Below, in pieces: positions 1-9,041 of a DNA stretch of 64,000 nucleotides; positions within the stretch are counted from its first letter, which is position 1; every line of letters starts with the position of its first letter. Under the pieces are notes generated by a model. The model ran no database searches. It saw only the letters and a program-made list of their open reading frames with translations, and was not told the origin of the DNA. The stretch is from NCBI RefSeq assembly GCF_014203025.1, contig NZ_JACHID010000002.1:62001-126000 (forward strand), written 5' to 3'. The position numbers and the translations under genes were made by a program. This DNA is from Desulfurispira natronophila. GTDB taxonomy: Bacteria > Chrysiogenota > Chrysiogenetes > Chrysiogenales > Chrysiogenaceae.

Positions 1-323
1 ACCATAGCACCCAGTGAGGAGCCAATCAAATGGACTCGCTGGTAGCAGCGATGCAGACTTTCCACGATATTTCGCAGTTGCTGAACCATGCGGGGTACCG
101 TAAGTCCGAAAAAGAACGGTGCCTGCATATCATCAAAGGTGAATCGCAAGAAAGAGTAGCCTCGGCTGGTAAGAGCTGACTCTATTGTCACTGCCTTGGA
201 TGAGTGCATAGAAGAGCCAAATCCGTGAATATAGACGACTACATCATCCTGGCTTCGGTGTTGCAAGTTCCACTGGCAAGGTAAATCAGAGATAGTGAGG
301 CTTGCTGGATTCACTGTGGCCAT
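1..323 (-). CDS. Alpha/beta hydrolase (YqiA-like esterase), partial
   Basis: The reading frame runs leftwards out of the window, so only about 107 N-terminal residues are seen. It starts with MATVNPASLTISDLP. The segment VVVYIHGFGSS is the oxyanion-hole HGFG motif after a beta strand, and LIGSSLGAM near the window edge is a GxSxG nucleophile elbow. This layout matches small esterases of the YqiA/UPF0227 type. The ATG at 323 is preceded by AAGAGGAG at good spacing and lies inside the last codons of the upstream PgpH gene, a 38-base overlap that implies translational coupling. The substrate cannot be told. The catalytic Asp and His lie outside the window. Confidence 0.8.
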   Translation of the reverse strand, partial: MATVNPASLTISDLPCQWNLQHRSQDDVVVYIHGFGSSMHSSKAVTIESALTSRGYSFLRFTFDDMQAPFFFGLTVPRMVQQLRNIVESLHRCYQRVHLIGSSLGAM

Positions 324-2712
324 TTTCGCTCCTCTTCTCCTTGCCGTTGCGGTTTTCCTGGTTGTTTTGCATGCTGCGCGCCGAGTAGTCAAGCTGCTCC
401 ACTTCCTGGTGGGTAAAGTGTCGAATAGAGGCGGGAGGTTTGCGGGTAGGCGCAATCAGGTTTCCTTCATCAGTACTTGCTTCTCGGGTCTTGGCCGCTT
501 CTTTCTTGTCCTCTGGGTACTCAATGCGCTGATGGTATATGCTGGTAAGGGTGGTAGTGAAACTGTCGGCAATAAGGCCGATATCCTTCAGAGTCAGCTC
601 ACATTCATCCAGCTGTCCGTCAACAAAAATATTGTTGATGATTTTTTGCACCAAGCTCTGAATGCGGTGATGGTTGGGCTCCGCTAGCGCTCGCGTGGCA
701 GCTTCGCAACTGTCTGCCAGCATGACCAGCGCAGCAGCGCGGGTTTGGGGTTTTGGACCGGCGTAGCGGAACTTTTCCTCATCCACGGACTCGCCAGCGC
801 TCAAGGCCTTTTTGTAAAAGTATTGGATGAGTGTTCTTCCGTGGTGTTGCTGCAGTATATCGCAGATAGTTATAGGCAGGTTGTACTCTTCCGCCAACTC
901 ACGACCATGTTTGACGTGATTGGTAATGACCAGGCTGGACATGGCTGGCGAAAGGCTGTCGTGGCGATTAATACCTCGCTGGTTTTCGATGAAGTACTCC
1001 GGTTTCTTCATCTTGCCAATGTCGTGATAGTAGGCCCCTACTCTGGCCAGTAAGGGGTTAACACCGATTTTTTCCGCCGCTGCCTCTGCCAGGCTTCCTA
1101 CGATAATACTGTGATGGTAGGTGCCCGGTGCCCGAAGAATGAGCTGCTTGAGCAAGGGGTGGCCCATATTGCTCAGCTCCAATAGTCTCAAGTCGCTCGT
1201 CACGTGAAAAATCGATTCGAAAATAGGCAGCAGGCCCATAACGATGAGCATGGAGATTTGAGCGGAGATAAAGACAAAGAGAAAAACCCAAACAGCTCCC
1301 CATGTGAAGAGTTCGCCGTTGATAAGTAATATGGACGTCATCACTAAGGTGCCGGCAGCACTGGACCACAAGGCCGAAAATGTCAGATCCATACGATTTC
1401 GGAAGGAGAAGCTGGTGTAGGCAGCTACCAGGCAGCATACAAAGGTGTACAGGGTGAAGCTTATATCGTGGCCTACCATAACGCCGCAAATGATAGAAAA
1501 TACCGTGGTATAGATCATGGCGATATGCAGATCAAGCAGTATGGCGATCAGCATGGCTCCAGCTGCAATGGGTATGGCATAGATCATGTAATCGTAGCTG
1601 ACGTTGGGCAGGTTGAAGGAGAGACCACTGACCACAATAGAGAAAAACTTTACCAGGGCAATAGATCCCAACAGAATGGTGAAGAAAATATAGAGGCGGT
1701 CGCTATTGTTAAAGATCTTCTTGCGCGCTTTCTCAAAATATTTCCAGGGAATAAAAATGAGAATGGCCGCCATTATCAGTGTCCCGGCAAGAGAGTAGAA
1801 GTGCTCCAGGGGGCTTTTTACCTGGCGCAGTGTCTCAAGTTTTTCCTGGGTCAACTCATCCACCAGCTCTCCCTCTCGTACGACCATCTCCCCCTGGCGC
1901 ACCAGAATATAAGCGGGTTGTACTGCATCAGCAATCTCTTCACGGCGGGTGATAGTGGCCTTTTCGTTGTATGAAACATCGGGGTGCAGATTAGCCATAA
2001 CAAAGGCAGTGGCATGCTCTGAGCAGTTTTCACGCAGATTTGTCGCCACCTGGGATGGGGTTCGCGGTGCTTGCTCGGGTGCAATACGGGTAATGGCTCC
2101 GGTGCTTATGTCTCGCAGGCTGGCGCTGGTAAACTGGTTGTTTGTCGGGGTAGCGCTGGAGGCAGTGACACCTCGCTCGTAAGCCAGGTTGACGCACTGC
2201 ACCAGGGACTGTTCAATATCTTTTGCAAAGCGGTGTTGGCGGAAATACTCACGGGTTTCACCGGGGATCTGAAAGCGACCTAACATGGCAGAAAGTTCGC
2301 TTTGAGGTCCTTCATCGTCTTGTTGTACCAAGCGACGGGCGGTGGAGAAGGTTTCTTCAATGGCAATAATAAAGCTGCGTCGCACTGAGGGGTCACGGTC
2401 GTAGAGGCGGCCAGCCCGCTCTATCGCCTCTCGTCGCTTCTGGCTGGTAGCCTCAGCGTCAATTATCAGCAATTCCCGGTCGGCCTTAATGCTGCGGCCC
2501 GCTACCTCGCCAGCTTCGTATACGTCGCCAGTAAAGCGCTCCTCCGGAATAGCAAAGATGGCGATGAAAAGAACGCTTATAACAGCGATTATTTTTACAC
2601 CCAACGGCTGGTTGATAGTGTGGGACAGGAAGTACTGGTGCCAGCTTCGCAGAATATTACCCATGTATTTCACCACCGCTATTGGCTTCGTGGTTTTCGT
2701 AGGCCTGAACAA
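286..2712 (-). CDS. 7TM-7TMR HD-domain phosphohydrolase (PgpH family)
   Basis: An 808-residue membrane protein in the order of the PgpH/YqfF family: an N-terminal membrane anchor, an extracytoplasmic 7TMR-HDED region (about residues 65-300), a block of about seven membrane helices, and a cytosolic HD domain with YYHDIGK (His563-Asp564) and a downstream HHG. Characterised members hydrolyse cyclic-di-AMP to pApA. The charged tail of about 60 residues is low-complexity. The ATG at 2664 (MGNILRSW), which overlaps the phoH stop by 8 bases, is a likelier start than the ATG at 2712 and would give 792 residues. The gene follows phoH, its common neighbour. The usual next gene, ybeY, is replaced by a hydrolase. 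No c-di-AMP cyclase gene is in the window to confirm the substrate. Confidence 0.9.
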   Translation of the reverse strand: MFRPTKTTKPIAVVKYMGNILRSWHQYFLSHTINQPLGVKIIAVISVLFIAIFAIPEERFTGDVYEAGEVAGRSIKADRELLIIDAEATSQKRREAIERAGRLYDRDPSVRRSFIIAIEETFSTARRLVQQDDEGPQSELSAMLGRFQIPGETREYFRQHRFAKDIEQSLVQCVNLAYERGVTASSATPTNNQFTSASLRDISTGAITRIAPEQAPRTPSQVATNLRENCSEHATAFVMANLHPDVSYNEKATITRREEIADAVQPAYILVRQGEMVVREGELVDELTQEKLETLRQVKSPLEHFYSLAGTLIMAAILIFIPWKYFEKARKKIFNNSDRLYIFFTILLGSIALVKFFSIVVSGLSFNLPNVSYDYMIYAIPIAAGAMLIAILLDLHIAMIYTTVFSIICGVMVGHDISFTLYTFVCCLVAAYTSFSFRNRMDLTFSALWSSAAGTLVMTSILLINGELFTWGAVWVFLFVFISAQISMLIVMGLLPIFESIFHVTSDLRLLELSNMGHPLLKQLILRAPGTYHHSIIVGSLAEAAAEKIGVNPLLARVGAYYHDIGKMKKPEYFIENQRGINRHDSLSPAMSSLVITNHVKHGRELAEEYNLPITICDILQQHHGRTLIQYFYKKALSAGESVDEEKFRYAGPKPQTRAAALVMLADSCEAATRALAEPNHHRIQSLVQKIINNIFVDGQLDECELTLKDIGLIADSFTTTLTSIYHQRIEYPEDKKEAAKTREASTDEGNLIAPTRKPPASIRHFTHQEVEQLDYSARSMQNNQENRNGKEKRSENGHSESSKPHYL

Positions 2713-3619
2713 TGCGACTCACCATTGGGTGTCGTACAATGTCAGCTGAGGAAAAGTGGCACACATCCAAGCCTTCGACCCGTCGCAAAATATACAGCGC
2801 CTGGCGCAATCCGCTGCGCACCGGGCCGCTCAGGTCACTTTGGGTAATATCACCATTCACCGCCATGCTGGAGCCGTGTCCCAGGCGTGTGAGAAACATT
2901 TTCATCTGCGACTCGGTTGCATTTTGTGCTTCATCCAAAAGAATGAAGGCGTTACTGAGAGTGCGGCCGCGCATGAAGGCAATGGGTGCCACCTCAATGG
3001 TCTTTTTCTGGATGAGCTTCTCTACTTTTTCAACTCCCAGGAAGTCGTAAAGAGCATCGTATATTGGTCTCAGGTAAGGATCGACTTTTTCCTCAAGATC
3101 ACCGGGGAGGAAGCCTAATTTTTCACCGGCCTCTACAGCAGGGCGGGTGATAATGATGCGTTCCACTGCCCCTTGCTGTAATCGCTCTACCGCACAGGCC
3201 ACTGCCAGGTAGGTTTTACCTGTCCCCGCCGGCCCGATGCCAAAGGTAAGCTCTTTCTTTTGCAAGCTGCGAACGTACTTGCGTTGTGAAGTGTTGCGCG
3301 GGCGAATAAACTTGCGCCCTGCTCGCACTACATCTCTCTCGTCAGTGTTGCGAAAACTGGGAATTTCCTGAGGGCTAAACTCTTCACCGTGGCATACCCG
3401 CTTCTTTACCTGGTGCAGCAGCGCTATGGCGTCGTTGACCTGGGAGTCAGAAGTGCCTTTAACGAACAGGCGATTGCCACTGCCGCAGATGGAGACATTG
3501 CAGGTGCGCTCCACCTCTCGCAGGTTGTTGTCGGCAATGCCCATGACCTGGGGCAGGATTTCATTATCCAGTTCTATTTCCTGTGTGTGCAAGCAATACT
3601 CCGAAATAATAGTACTCAT
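2657..3619 (-). CDS. phoH: PhoH-like ATPase
   Basis: A 320-residue cytoplasmic P-loop protein. The first 75 residues form a KH-like nucleic-acid-binding module. Walker A is GPAGTGKT (129-136) and Walker B is the FILLDEAQNA segment. Family members are RNA-associated ATPases that sit beside ybeY/pgpH-type genes, and this gene leads such a group here. The start MSTIISEYC is the only well-placed ATG. The 3' end overlaps the preferred start of the HD phosphodiesterase gene. The exact role in RNA metabolism is not established for the family. Confidence 0.93.
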   Translation of the reverse strand: MSTIISEYCLHTQEIELDNEILPQVMGIADNNLREVERTCNVSICGSGNRLFVKGTSDSQVNDAIALLHQVKKRVCHGEEFSPQEIPSFRNTDERDVVRAGRKFIRPRNTSQRKYVRSLQKKELTFGIGPAGTGKTYLAVACAVERLQQGAVERIIITRPAVEAGEKLGFLPGDLEEKVDPYLRPIYDALYDFLGVEKVEKLIQKKTIEVAPIAFMRGRTLSNAFILLDEAQNATESQMKMFLTRLGHGSSMAVNGDITQSDLSGPVRSGLRQALYILRRVEGLDVCHFSSADIVRHPMVSRIVQAYENHEANSGGEIHG

Positions 3620-3753
3620 TGGCGCTTGTTAATCATAGTCCTGCTACTATATCACAGATTGCCGGAGAAGTTGCAAGGCCGGACCCATGAGAACCCTGGA
3701 GCAGTTGGTTGCATGTTGCGGTGCATGGCCATACCTGTTTGCGAAAAACCGGG

Positions 3754-3781
3754 TTGACTGCCACATTCCGTAAGCTATACT
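3754..3781 (+). promoter_or_regulatory. Sigma70-type promoter for gatC
   Basis: TTGACT (3754-3759), a 16-base spacer and TATACT (3776-3781) lie 28 bases upstream of the gatC ATG. Each hexamer matches the sigma70 consensus at five of six positions. It would drive gatC-gatA. Confidence 0.7.
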
Positions 3782-3809
3782 GCCTGAAAAAATTGGGAGT
3801 TTGTATATT

Positions 3810-4097
3810 ATGAAAATAACCCAGGACGAAGTTCTTCACATTGCCAAACTTTCTCGTTTGGCTCTGAGCACTGAAGAGGTGGAAATGTACCAGCAGGATT
3901 TGAGCAGTATCCTTGGCTACATGGATACCCTCAACAGTCTGGATACCCGCGATGTCACTGCTACCAGCCATGCAGTAGCCAGTGCAGCTTTTTTGCGAGA
4001 AGATACGGTAACCCCTTCCTTGCCTATGGAAAAGGTTCTGCGCAACGCACCAGATCAGGATATGGATCACTTTCGGGTCCCGCCGGTTATCGAGTAG
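3810..4097 (+). CDS. gatC: Asp-tRNA(Asn)/Glu-tRNA(Gln) amidotransferase subunit C
   Basis: A 95-residue protein that stabilises the GatCAB amidotransferase, which turns Asp-tRNA(Asn) or Glu-tRNA(Gln) into the amidated tRNA. Family features seen are the N-terminal VLHIAKLSRLAL helix, the LSSILGYMDTL helix and a C-terminal DHFRVPPVIE tail. ATG 3810 is preferred over TTG 3801 because it gives the usual MKITQDEV start and sits about 10 bases after GGGAG. The gene is followed by gatA after an unusually long 284-base gap. gatB is not in the window. Confidence 0.93.
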   Translation: MKITQDEVLHIAKLSRLALSTEEVEMYQQDLSSILGYMDTLNSLDTRDVTATSHAVASAAFLREDTVTPSLPMEKVLRNAPDQDMDHFRVPPVIE

Positions 4098-4381
4098 TGA
4101 AACTATACTTTCCCAGTGACTTACAAGAAGGCAACTGCTTACACTTACATTGATGCTCCTGAACGATTGCATCGTCAGTATTTCAAAGGCGAGCCTGGGT
4201 CAAGACTGACGGCAGCTTGTTTGAGGGTTTTTTATTGTGCAGTTGCTTTATGTTTCCTGACGATATCGGCGATGAATGGCTGGTATGGCAAGCAAAGTGT
4301 AATTTTGTGGGAATATCTACAGATACCTCATCACGGTGCAAAATTTAATCAAAGCAAATTATAAAGGATACGAGGAAACTT
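4098..4381 (+). other. gatC-gatA intergenic region
   Basis: These 284 bases have no convincing gene. A GTG-started frame of 82 codons (4116-4364) has one hydrophobic stretch but no Shine-Dalgarno sequence. I see no clear terminator, so gatA may still be read from the gatC promoter. The gatA ribosome site GAGGAA lies at the right edge. Confidence 0.5.
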
Positions 4382-5818
4382 ATGACACCCCCCCCCAGTC
4401 TCACTGCCCATTTGGCAGCTTTGCAAAGTGGTGAATCCAGTAGCGAACAGCTGGTTCAGCAGTACCTGCAAACAATAGAGCAAAATGATGATCAACTGCA
4501 TATTTTCAACCAGGTCAACCCCGCAGCTCTAGAGGAAGCCAGGCAGGCAGATCATCGCCGCAGCCTAGGAGAAAAGTTGCCTCTGTTGGGAATTCCGGTG
4601 GCTGTCAAGGACAATATTTCCACTGAAGGTATGCGAACTACCTGCTCATCGCGGATTTTGGAGAATTACGACTCTATTTACGATGCGACGGTCACGAGCC
4701 GTTTGCGTGAAGCAGGGGCCATTATTATTGGTAAAACCTCCATGGATGAGTTTGCCATGGGATCTTCCAACCAGACGGCGCACAAGCAGAAAACCAGAAA
4801 TCCCTGGGATCCCTCACGGGTTCCGGGAGGGTCCTCCGGCGGCAGTGCTGCCGCCGTGGCCGCTGGTTGTGCTCCAGTAGCCCTGGGAAGTGATACTGGC
4901 GGCTCTATACGTCAGCCAGCAGCATTTTGTGGCGTGGTAGGACTCAAGCCGACCTATGGCAGTGTTTCCCGTTACGGACTGGTGGCCTTTGCCTCGAGTC
5001 TCGATCAGATTGGCCCTCTCACCAACAATGTTGAAGATGCCGCTACCATGCTCAACGTTATTGCTGGGCATGATTCCAGGGACTCCACCAGTGTATCTTT
5101 TCAGAAGCCTGACTACACCAGCTTTCTGGGTCAGGATGTTTCGTCGCTCAAAATTGGATTGCCGCGTGAGTATTTTATCGAAGGCATGGATCCAACTATC
5201 CGGCAGCAGGTTCTGGAATCGGTTGAGCATTTAAAAGCCCAGGGAGCAACGGTGCAGGATATTTCCTTGCCCCATACCGACTATGCTGTGGCTACTTACT
5301 ATATTATCGCTACTGCCGAAGCCAGCTCTAATTTGGCCCGTTACGACGGAGTGCGCTACACCCAGCGTACCTCAGAAGCCAGTGATCTGACAGAAATGTA
5401 TGTCAAAAGTCGCAGTGAAGGTTTTGGGGCTGAGGTAAAACGTCGCATTATGTTGGGCACCTACGTGCTCTCCAGCGGCTACTATGATGCCTATTATCGC
5501 AAGGCCCAGAAGGTGCGCACCCTTATTGCCCGCGATTTTGCCCAGGCTTTTCAGCAGGTGGATCTCATTATTACACCCACCACTCCCACCACAGCATTTG
5601 TCAGTGGCACCAAAAGCAATAATCCCCTTGATATGTATCTGGAGGATATATTTACCTTGTCCTGTAACTTGGCAGGCATTCCCGGCATGAGTATCCCCTG
5701 TGGCAAGGATGCTGACGGCTTGCCTATTGGCTTGCAGCTTTACGCGCCCCACTTTGAAGAGGGGACCATGCTCAAGGCAGCAGCGGTACTGGAGAAAAAA
5801 ATTGCATTTACGCCATAA
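4382..5818 (+). CDS. gatA: Asp/Glu-tRNA amidotransferase subunit A (glutaminase)
   Basis: A 478-residue amidase-signature enzyme that frees ammonia from glutamine for the GatB kinase/transamidase. The Ser-cis-Ser-Lys triad is visible: Lys76 in PVAVKDN, the Ser pair in GGSSGGSAAA (about 150-151) and the nucleophile in GSDTGGSIRQ (about 174). Length is normal for GatA. The start is ATG 4382 after GAGGAAACTT. With gatC it implies that the organism lacks a dedicated AsnRS, GlnRS or both, but gatB must lie elsewhere. Confidence 0.97.
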   Translation: MTPPPSLTAHLAALQSGESSSEQLVQQYLQTIEQNDDQLHIFNQVNPAALEEARQADHRRSLGEKLPLLGIPVAVKDNISTEGMRTTCSSRILENYDSIYDATVTSRLREAGAIIIGKTSMDEFAMGSSNQTAHKQKTRNPWDPSRVPGGSSGGSAAAVAAGCAPVALGSDTGGSIRQPAAFCGVVGLKPTYGSVSRYGLVAFASSLDQIGPLTNNVEDAATMLNVIAGHDSRDSTSVSFQKPDYTSFLGQDVSSLKIGLPREYFIEGMDPTIRQQVLESVEHLKAQGATVQDISLPHTDYAVATYYIIATAEASSNLARYDGVRYTQRTSEASDLTEMYVKSRSEGFGAEVKRRIMLGTYVLSSGYYDAYYRKAQKVRTLIARDFAQAFQQVDLIITPTTPTTAFVSGTKSNNPLDMYLEDIFTLSCNLAGIPGMSIPCGKDADGLPIGLQLYAPHFEEGTMLKAAAVLEKKIAFTP

Positions 5819-5903
5819 GTTAGTGTCAACAAGGAAGTGCCGTGAATTTCGCCAGCTGGACGCTTTTAGAATAACAAAGACTTGAATATAACAGAGATGC
5901 ACA

Positions 5904-5960
5904 GGATGCAAGGGATGGAACATGGCTTAGCGCTATCGATTCATCCCTTCATCCTTTTTT
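5904..5960 (+). terminator. Rho-independent terminator after gatA
   Basis: GGATGcAAGGGATG (5904-5917) pairs with CATCCCTTCATCC (5942-5954), and six T follow (5955-5960). It ends the gatA transcript before the convergent hypA. The stem is built from the AGGGATG-type repeat that recurs elsewhere in the window. Confidence 0.75.
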
Positions 5961-6001
5961 CGTTGGCTCCTTCGCCTAACCAGGCAAATGGCTCAGAAAC
6001 T

Positions 6002-6343
6002 TTACTCCATTTCCAGTTGCATCAGCATAATATCCTCCCCAGCCAGAACCGTGACCGCACTGCTGTGACAGTGCTGGCAAAGGTATCGGGGGGTATCCTG
6101 TCGGGACTCCTGTTGGCAGTGCTGACAGTGTAGGAGCAGAGGTTGCCACTGAATTTCCATTGTGGCGTTGTGGCAGCAAGTGTCCTGGCGAAATGTTTCA
6201 AAGGCGCGCTGAAAAAGCTCCGGTTCAACGCCAGCCATCAAACCGATACGAACCCGAATAGTGGTGATGCGATCGGCCCCTTCGCGTTGAGCATAATCCT
6301 GGCAAGAGTCCAGGAGGCTCTGAATCAGGGAAAATTCATGCAT
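6002..6343 (-). CDS. hypA: Hydrogenase nickel-incorporation protein HypA
   Basis: A 113-residue metallochaperone that delivers nickel to the [NiFe]-hydrogenase large subunit, often with HypB. It begins MHE, with the nickel-binding His2. The zinc site is two CxxC pairs, Cys73/Cys76 and Cys89/Cys92. Length is typical. It is the last gene of the yciO-lpxK-mqnA-hypA group, 38 bases after mqnA, and AAGGG precedes the ATG. No other hyp or hydrogenase gene is in the window, so its partners are encoded elsewhere. Confidence 0.93.
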   Translation of the reverse strand: MHEFSLIQSLLDSCQDYAQREGADRITTIRVRIGLMAGVEPELFQRAFETFRQDTCCHNATMEIQWQPLLLHCQHCQQESRQDTPRYLCQHCHSSAVTVLAGEDIMLMQLEME

Positions 6344-6381
6344 GGTGACCCTTTCAGTGAGGCTATATTTGTAGCACTGGA

Positions 6382-7212
6382 CTACTCAGCCTGGAAAAAA
6401 TCCAGTTGCGGGGCGCGCGGAATAATCTGGTAGATCTCCAGTAAGTAGTAAAATAGCTTCAGGGCCTTGATGTGTTCGCTGTCGAGACGGTAGTTGATGC
6501 AGCTCAAGTATTGCAGAGACTCCTCCTGGCTATAGCCGATACGCTGGGCGCATTGACGGGCTATAGTTTCCCGGTGCAGCTGACCGTAACTTATAGACAG
6601 ATGCAAGCTGCTCTGAAGTTCCTGCACCAGCTCAGGAGAGTTGCGTGCAAAGTCGCGGCGCACTATCCACAGGGCGAATACAAAGGGCAGGTGGAACTTG
6701 TCGTACCACAGTGCTGCCAGGTCAGAGACGTAGCTGAAGCGTCCTAGTCGCAGCTCCTGCAGGGCGCGGTCTCCAATATACATAACGGCTTCAACTGCTC
6801 GGTTGTCAGGTAGCAATTCCTCTCCGTCGATATCCAGGTATTGGCACTGGGCTCCCTCCAGGCACATAAGTAGCTTCATCAGGTTGCAACTCGTGAGGCT
6901 GGAGGTGGAGAGGTGCATTTGCTGTATGCGGGGCAGGGGGGTGTTGTGAAAAAGCAGCACGCTTTGCACTGTGCCCTGGCTGGCTATGGAGATATCCGGC
7001 AAAATAAGAAAGTCATCACTTGCGGTAGTATACGAAAAGCTGGAAACCAGTCCGGCCTGAACCTGGGCGCTGAGCAGCAGGTTAGAGATGGCGGACGGAG
7101 TCGTGTAGTGAAACTTCCAGGGGCAGGGGATCTGTTTCTGCTCTATCCCGTAGATCATCGGGATAGTGTTGATGTAGCTTACTACTCCAGCTTCGGGCAC
7201 AGGCTTTACCAT
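6382..7212 (-). CDS. mqnA: Chorismate dehydratase MqnA (futalosine menaquinone pathway)
   Basis: A 276-residue protein with a periplasmic-binding-protein type II fold that acts in the cytosol. It converts chorismate to 3-[(1-carboxyvinyl)oxy]benzoate, the first step of futalosine menaquinone synthesis. Recognisable family parts are GVVSYINTIPMIYG at the N-terminus, SNLLLSAQVQAGLVSSFSY, and the YIGDRAL-to-YVSDLAALWY-to-LPFVFALWIV series. Its ATG overlaps the lpxK stop by 7 bases (ATGGTAA), so translation is probably coupled. No other mqn gene is present here. Confidence 0.92.
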   Translation of the reverse strand: MVKPVPEAGVVSYINTIPMIYGIEQKQIPCPWKFHYTTPSAISNLLLSAQVQAGLVSSFSYTTASDDFLILPDISIASQGTVQSVLLFHNTPLPRIQQMHLSTSSLTSCNLMKLLMCLEGAQCQYLDIDGEELLPDNRAVEAVMYIGDRALQELRLGRFSYVSDLAALWYDKFHLPFVFALWIVRRDFARNSPELVQELQSSLHLSISYGQLHRETIARQCAQRIGYSQEESLQYLSCINYRLDSEHIKALKLFYYLLEIYQIIPRAPQLDFFQAE

Positions 7213-8177
7213 GCTCCACCCCGATTAATTGCTTTCATGATTCCCTCTTCAATAAAGCGCAGTGGACCGTCCATGCCCCCCAGCTTTACTTCCAGGCTGA
7301 CGGGGGAAACCTGGGGGAGGGTTTCTGGGTCAAGTTTAATAGCGTCTTTTTCAGTGGTCAGTATGGGGATCTGGTCGCGAAGGAGCATGTCCCACTGTGA
7401 GGCATCGGGGGTACTGTGGTCGGGGAGAGCTACGGCACGGTGGATGTGGTAGCCTTGCTCCTCCAGGGCTGCAAAAAAGGCCTGGTTGTTACCCAGGGCA
7501 CTGTAGGCGTTGACGGTGCTGCCAGCCTTGACGGTGCACAGCATATGGTAGTGGACGCCGGGGCGTTCCATGGAATAGTCATTGGGCACGCGGGTGGGCA
7601 TGACAATATCTGCCCTTGATTTGGTGGAGGAAAACTCCCGCAGTGTTCCGGCGGGGATTGCCAATCCGTTGCCCAGGGGGCGCTCAAAATCTTCCAGCAG
7701 TATCTCGTAGTCCTTATGTATCTTGTGGTTACTGAAAGCATCGTCCAGAAGTATAAGTTGACAGCCTTCCTGCAGCAAGTGTCTGGCGCCAGGTATCCGT
7801 TCCCGGCTGACTACTACCGTTGCTTCGGTCTTGTGAGCCATAAGCAAGGGCTCATCCCCACACAGATGCCACGGAGTCTGGCGGGTCACCTGGAGAAATG
7901 GCGCCTGATAGCTGCCGTTATAGCCCCGAGAGAGTATTCCCACCCGATAGCCATGCTGGGTAAATCGGTTGGCCAAGGCAATGGCTACCGGAGTCTTGCC
8001 GGTTCCGCCGGCGGTCAGGTTGCCGATGCCGATGGTATAGCAGGGAAGCCGCTGGGGCCGAGAGGCCAGGTAGCGCAGAAAGGACACGGTGGGGTATATC
8101 AGGCTCAGGGGAGCCGCCAGTGTCCGAGGCACGCGCCACCAGCCCGTACCGTAGAGGTACTTGTCCAGCAGGGTCAT
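7206..8177 (-). CDS. lpxK: Tetraacyldisaccharide 4'-kinase
   Basis: A 323-residue inner-membrane-associated kinase that adds the 4'-phosphate to the lipid A disaccharide precursor. The P-loop IGNLTAGGTGKTP covers about residues 51-63. The usual LDDGFQH motif is altered to LDDAFSNHK. That motif lies near the active site in characterised LpxK, and I cannot judge the effect. The ATG overlaps the yciO stop (ATGA). It is good evidence for lipopolysaccharide with a Kdo2-lipid A core. Confidence 0.93.
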   Translation of the reverse strand: MTLLDKYLYGTGWWRVPRTLAAPLSLIYPTVSFLRYLASRPQRLPCYTIGIGNLTAGGTGKTPVAIALANRFTQHGYRVGILSRGYNGSYQAPFLQVTRQTPWHLCGDEPLLMAHKTEATVVVSRERIPGARHLLQEGCQLILLDDAFSNHKIHKDYEILLEDFERPLGNGLAIPAGTLREFSSTKSRADIVMPTRVPNDYSMERPGVHYHMLCTVKAGSTVNAYSALGNNQAFFAALEEQGYHIHRAVALPDHSTPDASQWDMLLRDQIPILTTEKDAIKLDPETLPQVSPVSLEVKLGGMDGPLRFIEEGIMKAINRGGAW

Positions 8178-8782
8178 AGAAAGTCTACTTTGCCCAGTCC
8201 CTGGCGAACCAGCTCCACCTGTGAGTTTTCAAAGAGCAGTACGGTAGTTTGGGCCGCTTCGCTGTAGCCGCCGTCTATCAAGCCGTCTATCAGTCCCTCC
8301 AGCTCCTGATTGATGCGCCAGGGGTCTCCAGTGGCCTCTCCGTCGATTTTGGCAGTAGTGGAAATAATGGGTCTTCCCAACTCTTCTACCAGCGCCATGC
8401 AGGCCTCATTGGCGGGGATGCGAATGCCGCAGCGTTTGCGTTTCGGGTTTTGTACCGCCTTGGGTGTCAGCTTGGTGGCATCCAGCAAAAAGGTGTAGGG
8501 GCCGGGAATCAGGTGCTTCATGGTGCGGTACGCCTGGTCAGTGATTACTGCATATTGAGAGGCGTGGGAAAGTGAGCTGCAGATAAAGGTCAGAGGCTTT
8601 GTGTCGTGCATCTGCTTTATGCGACGCACCTTGGCAATAGCGTCTTTGTTCATGATGTCACAGCCAATGCCGTAAGAGCTGTCAGTGGGGTAGGCGACAA
8701 CGCCGCCAGCGCGCATGATGTCAGCGGCAGCCGTAATTTGGCGCTTGTCTATGTTGTGTGGCTGAATAGTGAAAAGTTGCAT
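8174..8782 (-). CDS. Sua5/YciO/YrdC family protein, YciO-type
   Basis: 202 residues. The order MQLFTIQPHN, GGVVAYPTDSSYGIGCDI, KPLTFICSSLS, PGPYTFLLDATK and CGIRIPAN follows E. coli YciO more closely than the TsaC/YrdC threonylcarbamoyl-AMP synthases. The family binds ATP and RNA. Whether YciO-type members make threonylcarbamoyl-AMP in vivo is unsettled. ATG 8782 is chosen because GGGAG stands 10 bases upstream and because it matches the family N-terminus. An upstream in-frame ATG at 8854 adds residues unlike the family. Confidence 0.88.
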   Translation of the reverse strand: MQLFTIQPHNIDKRQITAAADIMRAGGVVAYPTDSSYGIGCDIMNKDAIAKVRRIKQMHDTKPLTFICSSLSHASQYAVITDQAYRTMKHLIPGPYTFLLDATKLTPKAVQNPKRKRCGIRIPANEACMALVEELGRPIISTTAKIDGEATGDPWRINQELEGLIDGLIDGGYSEAAQTTVLLFENSQVELVRQGLGKVDFL

Positions 8783-8985
8783 AAGTTCAGTGCTCCCAAA
8801 AGAATTTTTAGCGGTACAGAGTTCTCTTGCCTGCAGTATCGGTCTTTTTGTCATAAACTTTTGGTGTTATGCGTGACACTATGCGTAGTTCCGAGCTGCA
8901 AGAGGTGACTGTTATGCGCTTGGTGTAAATGTCACCAGTGCGCTCCGCCATAATTGTGAATATGTAAAAATACCGTGATGCCGCG

Positions 8986-9014
8986 TTGAGAATCAAGGTG
9001 TTCCTGTGTATAAT
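8986..9014 (+). promoter_or_regulatory. Strong sigma70-type promoter upstream of the lipoprotein gene
   Basis: TTGAGA (8986-8991), a 17-base spacer and a perfect TATAAT (9009-9014), 27 bases before the start at 9042. It probably drives the lipoprotein-prmA-rsmE group. Confidence 0.75.
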
Positions 9015-9041
9015 TGACAAAAATCAGAAATACAAGGCTGG

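Noticed and set aside
4116-4364. 82-codon GTG frame between gatC and gatA
   Set aside because: No ribosome site and no recognisable domain. One hydrophobic run is weak evidence; described only as intergenic.
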